A stretch of DNA of 64,000 nucleotides from JAXDJH01 sp034663635 (GTDB taxonomy: Bacteria > Actinomycetota > CADDZG01 > WHSQ01), in NCBI GenBank assembly GCA_034663635.1, contig JAXDJH010000006.1, positions 1 through 64,000 of the forward strand, written 5' to 3'. A model generated the notes under the pieces. That model ran no database searches, was not told the DNA's origin, and worked only from the letters and a program-made list of their open reading frames with translations. Positions 16,514-27,136 of the stretch are shown in pieces (position 1 is the first letter of the stretch; every line of letters begins with the position of its first letter). The translations under genes and the position numbers were made by a program.

Positions 16514-17503
16514 CTACTCGACGACCACGGAGCCGGCCATCGACGGGTGGACGTCGCACTGGAAGTGGTACTCCCCTTTGTCCAGAGCCGGGATCGCGTA
16601 GGTCGTGGTCTGGCCCCCGTTGATGATGTCGCCCTTGAAGAGCTCCTTGCCGCCCTCGGACTCGTAGATGCCGAGGTTGTGCTGAACGGTGTCGTCGTTC
16701 ACGAAGTTGATCTCGGCCTCTTTCCCGGCAGGAAGAGTGAGGGTGTCGGTGTCGAACGAGACGCCCGAGGCGGTCAGAGTGATGCCTCCGCCGGATTCCG
16801 CCCCACCGCCGCCCTCTGCCGCAGCAGCGGCGTCCGATCCGCCGGCGAGGTCGTCGCGGTTCGACACGACGAAGCCGATCGCGAGGGCGACGATCACCAG
16901 ATAGACAACAACGAGCATGCCGCCGCCCGCTCTGGACTGGTCGCGCTCGACGCTTACCGCCGGAACGCCGGAAGCCACGAGCTCCTCCATCAACTTCCGT
17001 CGTTGATAGACGGCCTGCTGAGCATCGAATTGCGCGTCCGTACCTACCGAGTCCTCCGGACGAAGCCGGTTCCCCGCCGGGGTTCCGGGCGAGACGCCCT
17101 GGGGGCGATCCTCGGGAGCAACCTGTGTCGGAGTCAGGGCCGCGGCAGGTGCGGTCGCAACGGCCGCCGCAGCAGCGGGGGCCGGCGCTTCAGCCACCGG
17201 AGCCGGCGCTTCAGCCACGGGGGCGGGGGCGGCGGCGGGTTCCGGCGTGGGCTCGGGCTCGGGAGCCGCCTCGGCGGGCTCGGGCTCGGGTGCAGCTTCC
17301 TCGGCCTCCGCGGCCGGAGCTGCCTCGCCACCCTCGAAGTGAGGTTGGGATCCGGGCCACCACTTCGGCTCCTTGGGATGAGGCGAACCTTCGTGGGCAC
17401 GTTGCCGGGCTGCTTTGGCGCGTCCCTCGGCAACGGCCGGAGTAACGCCCTTGCCTTGCTCTTCGGTCAGAACCTCTTGGTAGATCTGCTCCGGGTCAGC
17501 CAC
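16514..17503 (-). CDS. Membrane-tethered cupredoxin with shared N-terminal module
   Basis: A 329-residue, three-part protein. Residues 1-40 are a helical module (VLTEEQGKG, PAVAEGRAKAARQRA) very similar to the N-terminus of the cytochrome b C-terminal subunit at 40362-41201. A Pro/Ala/Glu-rich linker follows (residues ~55-165). One membrane helix (MLVVVYLVIVALAIGFVV) comes next, then a type I copper domain. Probable copper ligands are the His in VQHN and C316, H319 and M322 in QCDVHPSM, the C-x2-H-x2-M spacing seen in amicyanin. It probably carries electrons on the outer membrane face. A near-identical copper domain is found at 21110-21730. Redox partners are unknown. Confidence 0.8.
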   Translation of the reverse strand: MADPEQIYQEVLTEEQGKGVTPAVAEGRAKAARQRAHEGSPHPKEPKWWPGSQPHFEGGEAAPAAEAEEAAPEPEPAEAAPEPEPTPEPAAAPAPVAEAPAPVAEAPAPAAAAAVATAPAAALTPTQVAPEDRPQGVSPGTPAGNRLRPEDSVGTDAQFDAQQAVYQRRKLMEELVASGVPAVSVERDQSRAGGGMLVVVYLVIVALAIGFVVSNRDDLAGGSDAAAAAEGGGGAESGGGITLTASGVSFDTDTLTLPAGKEAEINFVNDDTVQHNLGIYESEGGKELFKGDIINGGQTTTYAIPALDKGEYHFQCDVHPSMAGSVVVE

Positions 17504-17590
17504 CCTCGCTCCAGTTCAGGTCGTTTGCTTCAAGGTCGGAAGTGAAAGAGGCGCCAAATCTACCCGCACGACGGCCGGCCGGCACGAGGG

Positions 17591-18610
17591 TTAGTGACTT
17601 CGTGATGTGGCGAGCACCGTGAGGGCGGACAGAGCCTCGCGAGCGTCATCCTCGATCGGCAGCGACCTCAGGATCTCGATCGCTTCATCTGAGAGCTGCG
17701 CCACTTGTTGCTCCGTCCGCTTTCGCGCACCGCTCGACTCGACCAACGAGCGAAGACGCTCGACCGAGGTGTCGTCGAGTTCGTCGCCCTTCCCCCAATG
17801 CGAAACGAAGTACTCGAGATCGGAGCCCTCCAAGCCGTCGAGGGTCTTCGCGAAGAGAACGTTGCGCTTGCCTTCGCGGATGTCTGAATCGAGGGGCTTG
17901 CCCGTTCGACCGTCGCCGAATATCCCGAGCAGATCGTCGTGCATCTGGAACGCGAACCCGAGCGGCAAGCCGAACAGCCGGAGATAGTGCTGGACCTTGG
18001 CGTCTCCGCCACCGAGCTCGGCTCCGATGATCAGCGGTTCTACGACCGTATAGAGCCCCGACTTCAGGACTGCGATCCGCTTCGCCGATTCTTCGGTCAC
18101 GGTGTCGAGACCCGTCACCGTTAGATCCAGATACTGGCCCGCTATCACTTGTTCGCGCATGCGGCCGTAGTGAGCGAACGCGCGTTGGCGGACCTCCGCA
18201 TCGAAGTCCGCCTCCATGAACATCGAATCGGCGAGAACGAGCGACAGATCACCGGCAAGCATCGCGACGTTGACGCCATGCTGGGCATACACGGACGGTT
18301 CGCCTCGTCTCGTTTCTCCCTTGTCCATGATGTCGTCGTGCACGATCGCGAACGTGTGCAGAAGCTCGAGCGCCGCTGCTGCTTGCAGGATGCGCTCGTC
18401 GGTCGCGCCGACCGATCTGTATCCCCAGTAGCAAAAAGCCGGGCGGAGCCTCTTACCTCCAGCGTCCAGCGCATCCTGAATGATCCTGACGAGCGGTGCC
18501 CCCTCGGGAAGCTCATCGGCCTTGCCGTCGAGCCAGCGGGACAGGGCGCGATCGACCCGAGCACGGAGCTCGTCGAAGGAGGGCTCGAATCTCTCTGCGG
18601 GCGCGTTCAC
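17591..18610 (-). CDS. Polyprenyl diphosphate synthase
   Basis: Class I trans-prenyltransferase of 339 residues that chains isopentenyl diphosphate onto allylic diphosphates. It has GGKRLRP (substrate binding) and the first aspartate-rich motif HDDIMD (D92, D93, D96). The second motif is MHDDLLGIFGD. Product length (C15, C20 or longer) cannot be read from the sequence. The surroundings (menaquinone reductase, ctaB farnesyltransferase) suggest it supplies prenyl tails for quinone or heme A. It is divergent from ctaA, with 65 bp between their starts. Confidence 0.9.
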   Translation of the reverse strand: MNAPAERFEPSFDELRARVDRALSRWLDGKADELPEGAPLVRIIQDALDAGGKRLRPAFCYWGYRSVGATDERILQAAAALELLHTFAIVHDDIMDKGETRRGEPSVYAQHGVNVAMLAGDLSLVLADSMFMEADFDAEVRQRAFAHYGRMREQVIAGQYLDLTVTGLDTVTEESAKRIAVLKSGLYTVVEPLIIGAELGGGDAKVQHYLRLFGLPLGFAFQMHDDLLGIFGDGRTGKPLDSDIREGKRNVLFAKTLDGLEGSDLEYFVSHWGKGDELDDTSVERLRSLVESSGARKRTEQQVAQLSDEAIEILRSLPIEDDAREALSALTVLATSRSH

Positions 18611-18675
18611 GATGCTGATTCTTGTGCATTTGTGGGCCGCCGGCCCAGACTCCCCGGGGTTAACATCTGGCCCTC

Positions 18676-19623
18676 ATGACCCGGTTCCGAACCCTTGCTC
18701 GCGCGTCTTTGGCCGCGACCGCCCTGCTCGTCACGGTAGGCGGTCTTGTCCGCGCAACCAAGAGTGGCCTGGGCTGCGGAGACGACTGGCCCCACTGCTC
18801 GGGCCGAGTGATCCCGGTGTTCGGACATCCCGCGGTGGCGATCGAGTTCTCTCATCGGATGGCGGCTCTCGCGGTCATCCTTCTGATAGGCACGCTCGCG
18901 ACTCTCGCATTTAGGAATCATCGAGACGACCGGCGGATCCTCTGGACGAGCGTGTCTGCGTTCGCTCTCGTTCTTTTCCAGGCGGTCCTCGGGGCGATCG
19001 TCGTGTGGCTGCATCTCCAGGCCGAATCCGTGGTCCTGCATCTAGGGACGGCGCTGGCGCTCGTTGCGCTCCTCGTCTATCTGAACGTGATCTTGATGGA
19101 GCGGGAAGGCACGGGCTGGAAGCGCGATGGATCGCTCAGCCGAGCTGCGAAGTTCGCTGCCGCGTCGGTGTTCCTGCTGCTGCTCGTCGGGTCCTACGTG
19201 TCGGGCACGGAGGGAGCAGGCAAAGCGTTCTCCGACTGGCCGTTGATGAACGGCCGATTGATCCCCAACCTCAAGTTCGAGGCCCAGGCTCTCCACTTCC
19301 TGCACAGAGCGCTGGCCGCGATCGTTGGGGTGATCGTGTTCGTCGTCGGCTTCCGGGTGATCAAACGGAAGGAAGAGATGCCCGAAGCCGCGCGACTCGC
19401 TCACATCGCTTTGGGACTTTTCGCGATCGAGATCCTGATCGGGGCCGCGAACGTCTGGACGGGCCTCAACTCGGGCTTCGTCACGGCTCACCTCGCGATC
19501 GGCGCCGGGATATGGGGTTGCCTCGTCGGTCTTTCACTCGTGACCCGCCAAACGCAGCAGGAGGCCGCCGTGCGATCGCGTGACCTAAGGTCTGCCGTGA
19601 TGGATCAGGGGGGCGTGAGTTGA
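18676..19623 (+). CDS. ctaA: Heme A synthase (COX15/CtaA)
   Basis: Integral membrane monooxygenase that converts the heme O methyl group to the formyl of heme A for the caa3 oxidase. It has 315 residues and about eight helices. The extracellular cysteine pair C34-x6-C41 (GLGCGDDWPHC) is typical of the Gram-positive type. Heme-ligand His residues sit in FSHRMAA, LHLGTA, FLHRALA and TAHLAIGA. The stop overlaps the ctaB start region. Confidence 0.94.
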   Translation: MTRFRTLARASLAATALLVTVGGLVRATKSGLGCGDDWPHCSGRVIPVFGHPAVAIEFSHRMAALAVILLIGTLATLAFRNHRDDRRILWTSVSAFALVLFQAVLGAIVVWLHLQAESVVLHLGTALALVALLVYLNVILMEREGTGWKRDGSLSRAAKFAAASVFLLLLVGSYVSGTEGAGKAFSDWPLMNGRLIPNLKFEAQALHFLHRALAAIVGVIVFVVGFRVIKRKEEMPEAARLAHIALGLFAIEILIGAANVWTGLNSGFVTAHLAIGAGIWGCLVGLSLVTRQTQQEAAVRSRDLRSAVMDQGGVS

Positions 19624-20576
19624 GGAGACTGGTGGCCGACCCATCGGGGGCCGTGCGCGTCGAAGACGCGTTGCTCGACGAGGTTTCGGCCGATCACGTC
19701 GTCCCGACCACCTTCAAGCAGAAGATCGGCGCCTACGTCGGACTGACGAAGCCCCGCATCATCGAGCTGTTGCTAGTGACCACCGTCCCATCGATGGTGG
19801 TGGCCGCGGGCGCCTTCCCTCGACTCTCCCTCGTCCTGCTGACACTGTTGGGCGGGACCCTGTCGGCCGGCGGGGCGAACGCGATCAACTGCTACGTGGA
19901 TCGCGATATCGACGAGATCATGCCGCGCACGCGCAAACGACCGTTGCCCACCCACCGAGTTGCACCTCGATCGGCACTCATCTTCGGAGCCGTTCTTGGG
20001 ATCGCGGGCTTCGTTCTGTTGTGGGCCACGGTGAACCTGCTTGCAGGTCTGCTCTCGACCGCCGCGCTTCTCTTTTACGTCTTCGTCTACACGATCGGCA
20101 TGAAGCGCAACACGCCGCAGAACATCGTGATCGGCGGAGCGGCCGGAGCGATGCCCGCGCTCGTCGGGTGGGCCGCCGTGACCAATACGGTCGAGCTCCC
20201 CGCGCTGGCGCTCTTCGGGATCATCTTCTACTGGACCCCGCCTCACTTCTGGGCGCTTGCGATGCGTTACGAGAAGGACTACGCGAAGGCAGGCGTCCCA
20301 ATGATGCCGGTCGTGTACGGCCGCGAAGAGACGACGCGCCACATCCTTCTGTATTCGCTGATGTTGTTCGCCATGTGTCTCGCGTTCTTCTCGGTCGCGC
20401 ACATGGGATGGGTGTTCTTGGGGGCCGCGATCGTCCTGAACGCGGTATTCATCGGTTGGGCCTTCAAGCTCTTCCGCAACCCAACTCCGAAGAGCGCCTG
20501 GGGCCTCTTCCGCTTCTCGATCTACTACCTAGCGCTGCTCTTCGGCGCGATGGCGCTCGACATCCTCGTCGTCTGA
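19620..20576 (+). CDS. ctaB: Protoheme IX farnesyltransferase (heme O synthase)
   Basis: UbiA-family prenyltransferase, 318 residues, that adds farnesyl to heme B to make heme O. It has LTKPRIIELLLVTTVPSM, the catalytic NAINCYVDRDIDEIMPRTRKRPLP (N-x3-D-x3-D with RT/RP) and YWTPPHFWALA, all diagnostic. The start is uncertain: a TTG at 19620 overlaps the ctaA stop, and a GTG at 19632 would remove four residues. The last 48 bp overlap the 3' end of the opposite-strand CtaG-like gene. Confidence 0.94.
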   Translation: MRRLVADPSGAVRVEDALLDEVSADHVVPTTFKQKIGAYVGLTKPRIIELLLVTTVPSMVVAAGAFPRLSLVLLTLLGGTLSAGGANAINCYVDRDIDEIMPRTRKRPLPTHRVAPRSALIFGAVLGIAGFVLLWATVNLLAGLLSTAALLFYVFVYTIGMKRNTPQNIVIGGAAGAMPALVGWAAVTNTVELPALALFGIIFYWTPPHFWALAMRYEKDYAKAGVPMMPVVYGREETTRHILLYSLMLFAMCLAFFSVAHMGWVFLGAAIVLNAVFIGWAFKLFRNPTPKSAWGLFRFSIYYLALLFGAMALDILVV

Positions 20577-21155
20577 CATCCGCTCGGCCCGCATCCACGC
20601 TCCGATCACCAGCGCGATGGCGACGATGAACGCCATGTCACCGCCGACCCACATCACTATCGCTCCCGCTTTCTGATCGTCGAGCTTCGGGTAGTGGGCG
20701 TAGATCGGTGACGTCGATGAGTAGATCGCGAGCGCCAGGAACGCTTGCTGCGGCAACGACAACGCCAGATAACCGAGTCGTAGCGGGTACGCGCGATCTC
20801 CAACGATCACCGGGACCCAGAAGACATAGCTCGCCGCGATAAAGACAAGGTGCTCGAGGGCGTGAACGAGCGCGTGGTCGAGGGCCGAGTCGTAGATGGA
20901 CGTCAGGTGGGTGACCCACATCACCACCGCGAACAAGAGCCAGGACGCGACCATCGGCACGCGCCAGTTGGGTTTGGTTCCGACCACTAGGAGGGGCGCG
21001 ACCACGACGATCAGCAGCATGTGCTGCACCATGTGGATCGCGAAGTTGGTTTCCGCTACGCGTTCTAGGACGAGCGCGGCGACGAAGGCCGCGCTTGCGC
21101 CGCCGAGGGCTACTCGACTACTACGGTTCCGCTCATCGATGGGTGGACGTCGCAC
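20529..21155 (-). CDS. CtaG-like cytochrome oxidase assembly protein, short paralogue
   Basis: A 208-residue membrane protein of the caa3_CtaG family, resembling the 294-residue copy at 21727-22611 but lacking its first membrane helix. Shared features are HMVQHMLLIVVVAPLLVVG and repeated His residues in helices (ALVHALEHLVF), likely copper ligands. The only plausible start is a GTG at 21155 inside the upstream cupredoxin gene, overlapping it by 46 bp. The 3' end overlaps ctaB on the other strand. It may be an N-terminally shortened duplicate or a distinct partner. Confidence 0.7.
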   Translation of the reverse strand: MRRPPIDERNRSSRVALGGASAAFVAALVLERVAETNFAIHMVQHMLLIVVVAPLLVVGTKPNWRVPMVASWLLFAVVMWVTHLTSIYDSALDHALVHALEHLVFIAASYVFWVPVIVGDRAYPLRLGYLALSLPQQAFLALAIYSSTSPIYAHYPKLDDQKAGAIVMWVGGDMAFIVAIALVIGAWMRAERMSDDEDVERHRAEEQR

Positions 21156-21730
21156 TGGAAGTGATACTCACCCTTCTTGAGCGGCGGGATCGCGTAGGTC
21201 GTTTCCTGTCCGCCGTTGATGATGTCGCCCTTGAACAACTCTTTGCCGCCTTCGGACTCGTAGACGCCGATGTTGTGCTGCACCGTGTCGTCGTTCGTGA
21301 AGGTCAACTGAGTCTCTTCGCCCGCCTTGAACGTGAGCGTGTCCGTGTTGAACGAGACTCCGGAGGCGACGACGGAGTTCCCGGCGACGGGGGCCTCGTT
21401 GCCTGGGGGCTTCTCACCTGCTGCGGTCCCCTCGCCGACACCGATGAGAGCGAGGACGGCTCCTATGACGATCGGGTATGTCGCGATGATCAGGAGCTCG
21501 CCCCACGACCGACGCGCCTCGGTCGGCTTGACGGCGACATAAGCGCAAACGCCAAGGACGTTCGCCGAGATGGCGAGGGCGAGGATGACAGCAACCTCGC
21601 TTGGGACGTTCAGCAAAATGCGGGAGATCCCGAACGTAGACCCACCGATCAGAACGATGGCGGCGATGGGGATCACGATCGGAAGCGGGACGCGGAATCG
21701 GATCTCCTCGGACGATCCGTGTTGGCTCAT
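21110..21730 (-). CDS. Membrane protein with C-terminal cupredoxin domain
   Basis: A 206-residue protein with three predicted membrane helices followed by a copper domain. The domain is nearly identical to the one in the protein at 16514-17503, including the VYESEGGKELFKGDIINGGQ segment. Ligand candidates are the His in VQHN and C193, H196 and M199 in QCDVHPSM. The ATG at 21728-21730 overlaps the CtaG stop as ATGA, placing it in the oxidase operon. It could donate electrons to, or deliver copper to, the oxidase; both are inferences. Confidence 0.75.
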   Translation of the reverse strand: MSQHGSSEEIRFRVPLPIVIPIAAIVLIGGSTFGISRILLNVPSEVAVILALAISANVLGVCAYVAVKPTEARRSWGELLIIATYPIVIGAVLALIGVGEGTAAGEKPPGNEAPVAGNSVVASGVSFNTDTLTFKAGEETQLTFTNDDTVQHNIGVYESEGGKELFKGDIINGGQETTYAIPPLKKGEYHFQCDVHPSMSGTVVVE

Positions 21731-22611
21731 GTTTTCCTCAGCTCCCATGCTTCCAGTTCACGTTCGAAATCTTCCCAACTGACTTCCGTCGCCTCACCGG
21801 CGTCGCTCCGTTCCTCCGCAGCATTCCACCGAAAGAACAGGATGGCGATGGCGAGCCACAGTAGCAAACCGCCTCCTATCTTCATGAACAATCCGGCGAT
21901 GCGCTGATCGGTTATCGCGTCCAGGCCCCAGAGGCGTGGCGCGTGCGCGTAGAAGCTGTAGAGCGGGGCGTCCGAGAAGGTGAGGAATGAGGCCGGAACG
22001 GTCGGCAGGATCGACTGGAGGAAGAGATAGAGCATCTTCCCAGGCGGCGACAGCCTCGAGTATTCGGGCAGAGGGTCGACGACAGGCCACCACATCAGAA
22101 CCGAGGCCGTGAACAGGATCACATGGAGGCCGAAGTGCGCGAGATGGTGGTGGACCGAGATCCCAACGACTGTGGGCCAGTGCGTACCGACGATGACGAG
22201 GTTGAAGGTGATCAGCCCAACGGCGGGTTTCGTCACCAACTTCACGACCTTGTTCAGCCCCGCCGCATCGATGATCGCTCGATACAGCCAGGCCGGAATG
22301 CCTAGGAGAAGGAGCGGTGGAGCGACCAGTGAGAACAGCGTGTGCTGGACCATGTGTGCGCTGAAGAGGAACTTCTCGGAGACCTCGTGCAGCGGCCAGT
22401 CGGCGCCGATCCACAGGATCGCCACGCCCGAAAGGAAGTACGCCATCTGCCTCCGGGTAGCGACGGGCTCGCCCGGCGCCACGCGCTTGGGGCCGAGGTA
22501 CCTGAGGGCCGCGAGGTACCCGCCCGCGCTGAGGAGCATCACGAGCCAGACGTCGAAGTGCGGGTGCCACCCGGGAACCGTTGCTCCGGCCGTGGCAGCT
22601 GCGTTGAGCAC
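21727..22611 (-). CDS. ctaG: Cytochrome c oxidase assembly factor CtaG (caa3 type)
   Basis: A 294-residue, seven-helix membrane protein of the caa3_CtaG family, needed in Bacillus for caa3 oxidase assembly, probably through copper insertion. It shows FSAHMVQHTLFSLVAPPLLLLG, THWPTVVGISVHHHLAHFGLH and a Trp/Pro-rich WWPVVDPLPEYSRLS loop, each typical. The start is GTG at 22611, just after the subunit IV gene (6 bp gap). It is followed by a 4-nt overlap with the cupredoxin gene. Confidence 0.88.
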   Translation of the reverse strand: MLNAAATAGATVPGWHPHFDVWLVMLLSAGGYLAALRYLGPKRVAPGEPVATRRQMAYFLSGVAILWIGADWPLHEVSEKFLFSAHMVQHTLFSLVAPPLLLLGIPAWLYRAIIDAAGLNKVVKLVTKPAVGLITFNLVIVGTHWPTVVGISVHHHLAHFGLHVILFTASVLMWWPVVDPLPEYSRLSPPGKMLYLFLQSILPTVPASFLTFSDAPLYSFYAHAPRLWGLDAITDQRIAGLFMKIGGGLLLWLAIAILFFRWNAAEERSDAGEATEVSWEDFERELEAWELRKT

Positions 22612-22617
22612 GGCCGG

Positions 22618-22947
22618 CTATGCCGGGCCGGTGTCGTGCAAGAAGAAGTTCGATAGCACGATCGTGAAAACGAAGAACGCCAGGATGATCCCCGTGATGA
22701 ACAGCCGCCTGAAGATCCTGCTGTCGTACTTCAGGTGCATGAAGTAGAGCCCGACCATCACGAACTTGAAGAACGAAAGCGTTATCAACATCGGAACCAG
22801 CAGGTCTTTTAGCGAAGTGATGTAGTAGATCGCGACCTCGATGAGCGTGACGATCGCGAGGATCACCGCGACCGCTACGTAGCGACCCGGCCCGGGGTGT
22901 TCGTGCAGTTCGAGTTCTTCGCGCGGAGCTTCTTCGGCAGTTGTCAT
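22618..22947 (-). CDS. Cytochrome c oxidase subunit IV (prokaryotic)
   Basis: A 109-residue protein with three hydrophobic segments (YVAVAVILAIVTLIEVAIYYI, LLVPMLITLSFFKFVMVGLYFMHL, LFITGIILAFFVFTIVLSNFFL). The KFVMVGLYFMHLKYD helix end is characteristic of the COX4/CyoD-like family. It follows subunit III at a distance of 4 bp and probably stabilises the oxidase core. Confidence 0.88.
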   Translation of the reverse strand: MTTAEEAPREELELHEHPGPGRYVAVAVILAIVTLIEVAIYYITSLKDLLVPMLITLSFFKFVMVGLYFMHLKYDSRIFRRLFITGIILAFFVFTIVLSNFFLHDTGPA

Positions 22948-22951
22948 GGCC

Positions 22952-23555
22952 TCAGTTGTTTGTCGGGATCAGGTAAACGACGGTGAAGATGACGATCCAA
23001 ACGATGTCGACGAAGTGCCAGTACAGACCGATCAGCTCAACCTTACGGCTATCACTCTGCGGCAACCGCCCGGCGAGGGACATTCCCACGAGCGAAAGCA
23101 GCATCAGGATCCCGACGGTCACGTGCGCCCCGTGGAACCCGGTCAGGACGAAGAACGCGCTGCCGAACGGGCTCTTAGAGAGCGCAAGGCCCTCGTGATA
23201 GAAGGTCGTGAACTCGTAGATCTGGCCGCCGATGAAGGTCATCCCCAAAAAGGCGGTGGCCAGCAGCCACACTCTGGCGGCCCGCAATATCCCTCTCTGC
23301 TGGGCGTTGAGCGCGAGCACCATCGTCAGCGACGACATCAGGAGCACGAAAGACGACACCGACGTGTACGGGATGTCGTAGATCTCGTGCGGAGCGGGTC
23401 CCGAGCCGAACCTGTTGCGATAGAGCAGGTAGGTCGAGATCAGGGAGCCGAAGAAGAGGCACTCGGAGCCCAGGAAAGCCCACATCGCCATCTTGACGTT
23501 GTCCAAACCGGTGGAGGTTTGATGTTCATCGTGTGCAGGAGCTACGGCGTGGGCT

Positions 23556-23566
<11 letters not shown>
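22952..23566 (-). CDS. ctaE: Cytochrome c oxidase subunit III
   Basis: A 204-residue five-helix subunit III. The core contains MAMWAFLGSECLFFGSLISTYLLYRNR, FYHEGLALSKSPFGSAFFVLTGFHGAHVTVG and LIGLYWHFVDIVWIVIFTVVYL. The TGFHGAHV and YWHFVDIVW strings are diagnostic. It overlaps ctaD by 11 bp on the same strand. A second subunit III is encoded at 27133-27699. Confidence 0.95.
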
Positions 23567-25436
<1,870 letters not shown>

Positions 25437-25456
25437 CTAGTTCAATGTCCTTTCGT

Positions 25457-26482
25457 TTACTCGAGGCTCTGAAGGTATGCGACCAGAGCCTGGATATCTT
25501 CCTGGGAAAGGTCGTAGTCCGGCATCTTCGATCCCGGCTTCACCGCGGGGGGATCATCCAACCAGGTGGTCAAGGTCTCGGCGTTGTTATCGAAGATCGC
25601 CCCGGCGAACGTGCCTCGGCTGGCGAAGTGAGTTAGGTCGGGGCCGATCCGGGCCGCCGCGTCCGACCCCTCGACCGCGTGACAGTTGATGCACGGCCCC
25701 TCCATGAAGACCTTCTCGCCTTGCAACGCCAGAGAGTCACTCGGTGAACTCGCGGGTTGTTGCTGCTCCGAGATCCAGGTCTGGAAGTCGTCCGGAGCCA
25801 TCGCGATCACGCGCAGTCTCATGTTCGCGTGCGACAAGCCGCAGTACTCGGTGCACTGCCCCCAGTACTCGCCCGGTTTTTCGGCCGTGAACCACATGTG
25901 GTTGACGCGGCCCGGCACGACATCCTGCTTGCCGGTGAGTTTGGGGATCCAGAAGCTGTGGATCACGTCGACGCCCTCTAGCGTGAGGTACACGGGCTGG
26001 TTGATCGGAACGTGCATCTCGTTGGCGGTGATCACGTCGAGGTCGCTGTACTCGTACTCCCACCAGAATTGATGTCCGACGACCTTTACCTCGAGAGCGT
26101 TGTTGGGCTTCTGGGAAAGGTCTGCGATCGCCTTCACCGTGGGGATCGCGAGGCCCGCCAAGATCAGGGCCGGCACCAAGGTCAGCACGACCTCGAGCTT
26201 GGTGTTGCCGTGGAACTGGGCGGCTTGGCGACCGGGCTTGTGACGGAATTTGATCAGCGCGAAGACGATGAGCCCTTCGACGATCACGAAGATGATCGCC
26301 GCGAGCATGAAGGTGATGTCCCAGAGCTGGTCGGCTCGCCTGGAAACCGGGCCTTCGGGCGACATGTAGTCCTGAGGCCCGACGTTCGAAGAGCAGGCGC
26401 TGGCGGCGAGCGCGAATGCACCCATCAAACCTGCGAACAAGAGTCGCCGACCGCGCGCGCTGAGACCTCTCGAAGGCTTCAT
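25457..26482 (-). CDS. ctaC: Cytochrome c oxidase subunit II with fused cytochrome c (caa3 type)
   Basis: A 341-residue lipoprotein: the basic start MKPSRG is followed by a hydrophobic stretch and lipobox LAASAC (C30). Two membrane helices come next, then the CuA domain with the ligand motif QCTEYCGLSHANM (C-x3-C-x3-H-x2-M). The C-terminus is a cytochrome c domain with CINCH and a distal Met, the hallmark of caa3 oxidases. The ATG at 26480-26482 is chosen because the longer reading frame has no signal peptide and covers the divergent gene. Confidence 0.95.
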   Translation of the reverse strand: MKPSRGLSARGRRLLFAGLMGAFALAASACSSNVGPQDYMSPEGPVSRRADQLWDITFMLAAIIFVIVEGLIVFALIKFRHKPGRQAAQFHGNTKLEVVLTLVPALILAGLAIPTVKAIADLSQKPNNALEVKVVGHQFWWEYEYSDLDVITANEMHVPINQPVYLTLEGVDVIHSFWIPKLTGKQDVVPGRVNHMWFTAEKPGEYWGQCTEYCGLSHANMRLRVIAMAPDDFQTWISEQQQPASSPSDSLALQGEKVFMEGPCINCHAVEGSDAAARIGPDLTHFASRGTFAGAIFDNNAETLTTWLDDPPAVKPGSKMPDYDLSQEDIQALVAYLQSLE

Positions 26483-26539
26483 GGACGCCGCGGAATATAT
26501 ATGAACTACCGGCTGCTTAACCCCTATCCTGGCCTCCCA

Positions 26540-27136
26540 ATGCCTTCCGAAGAAGAACTCGATGCACCGGAAGAAGGTTCTCGGGTCCAGCGCGTGCTCA
26601 TGGTGGCGATCCCAGCCCTCGTGCTCCTGGGAGTCATCGCCTACGGCGTCTTCACAAGAGCCGAGCCGAAAATCGCTGCTGGCGATCAACTGCCGTCGTT
26701 CGAGCTCCCCCTGGTGAGCGGGGGCGGGACGATCTCGAGCGCCGAACTCGCCGGGTCTCCCGTGGTCCTCAACTTCTGGGCGTCGTGGTGCGGGCCGTGC
26801 AAGCAGGAGGCCCCGGTACTCGAGCGCGCCTGGGAGGACTACAAGGACCGTGGCGTGCGCTTCATCGGCGTCGCAGCACGGGATTCAGAGCAGGGAGCAG
26901 CCGAGTTCATCGCGGCGCACAAGATCACATACCCCAACGCGCTCGATCTACAGGAGGAGCTGTGGCCCAAGCTCTTCGATTTCTTCGGTCTCCCTCGCAC
27001 GTACTTCATCGACAAAGACGGACGGATAGCCGCCGCGGAAACGGGGCCCAAGATCTCGAGCGAGGTCCTCGGCCCGATCTCCGAGGAGACCCTCCGCAAC
27101 GGGATAGACAGGTTGTTGGAGGAACCTTCGAGATGA
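26540..27136 (+). CDS. TlpA/ResA-like membrane-anchored thioredoxin
   Basis: Single-helix anchored thiol-disulfide protein of about 198 residues, with an N-terminal helix (VAIPALVLLGVIAYGV), then FWASWCGPC (C84, C87) and the cis-Pro region GLPRTYFIDKDG. Such proteins reduce apocytochrome c or the CuA site. The start is uncertain: ATG at 26540 leaves 57 bp to the divergent ctaC start, while ATG at 26501 adds 13 residues but leaves only 18 bp. Its stop overlaps the second subunit III gene as ATGA. The position beside ctaC suggests CuA or cytochrome c assembly. Confidence 0.85.
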   Translation: MPSEEELDAPEEGSRVQRVLMVAIPALVLLGVIAYGVFTRAEPKIAAGDQLPSFELPLVSGGGTISSAELAGSPVVLNFWASWCGPCKQEAPVLERAWEDYKDRGVRFIGVAARDSEQGAAEFIAAHKITYPNALDLQEELWPKLFDFFGLPRTYFIDKDGRIAAAETGPKISSEVLGPISEETLRNGIDRLLEEPSR

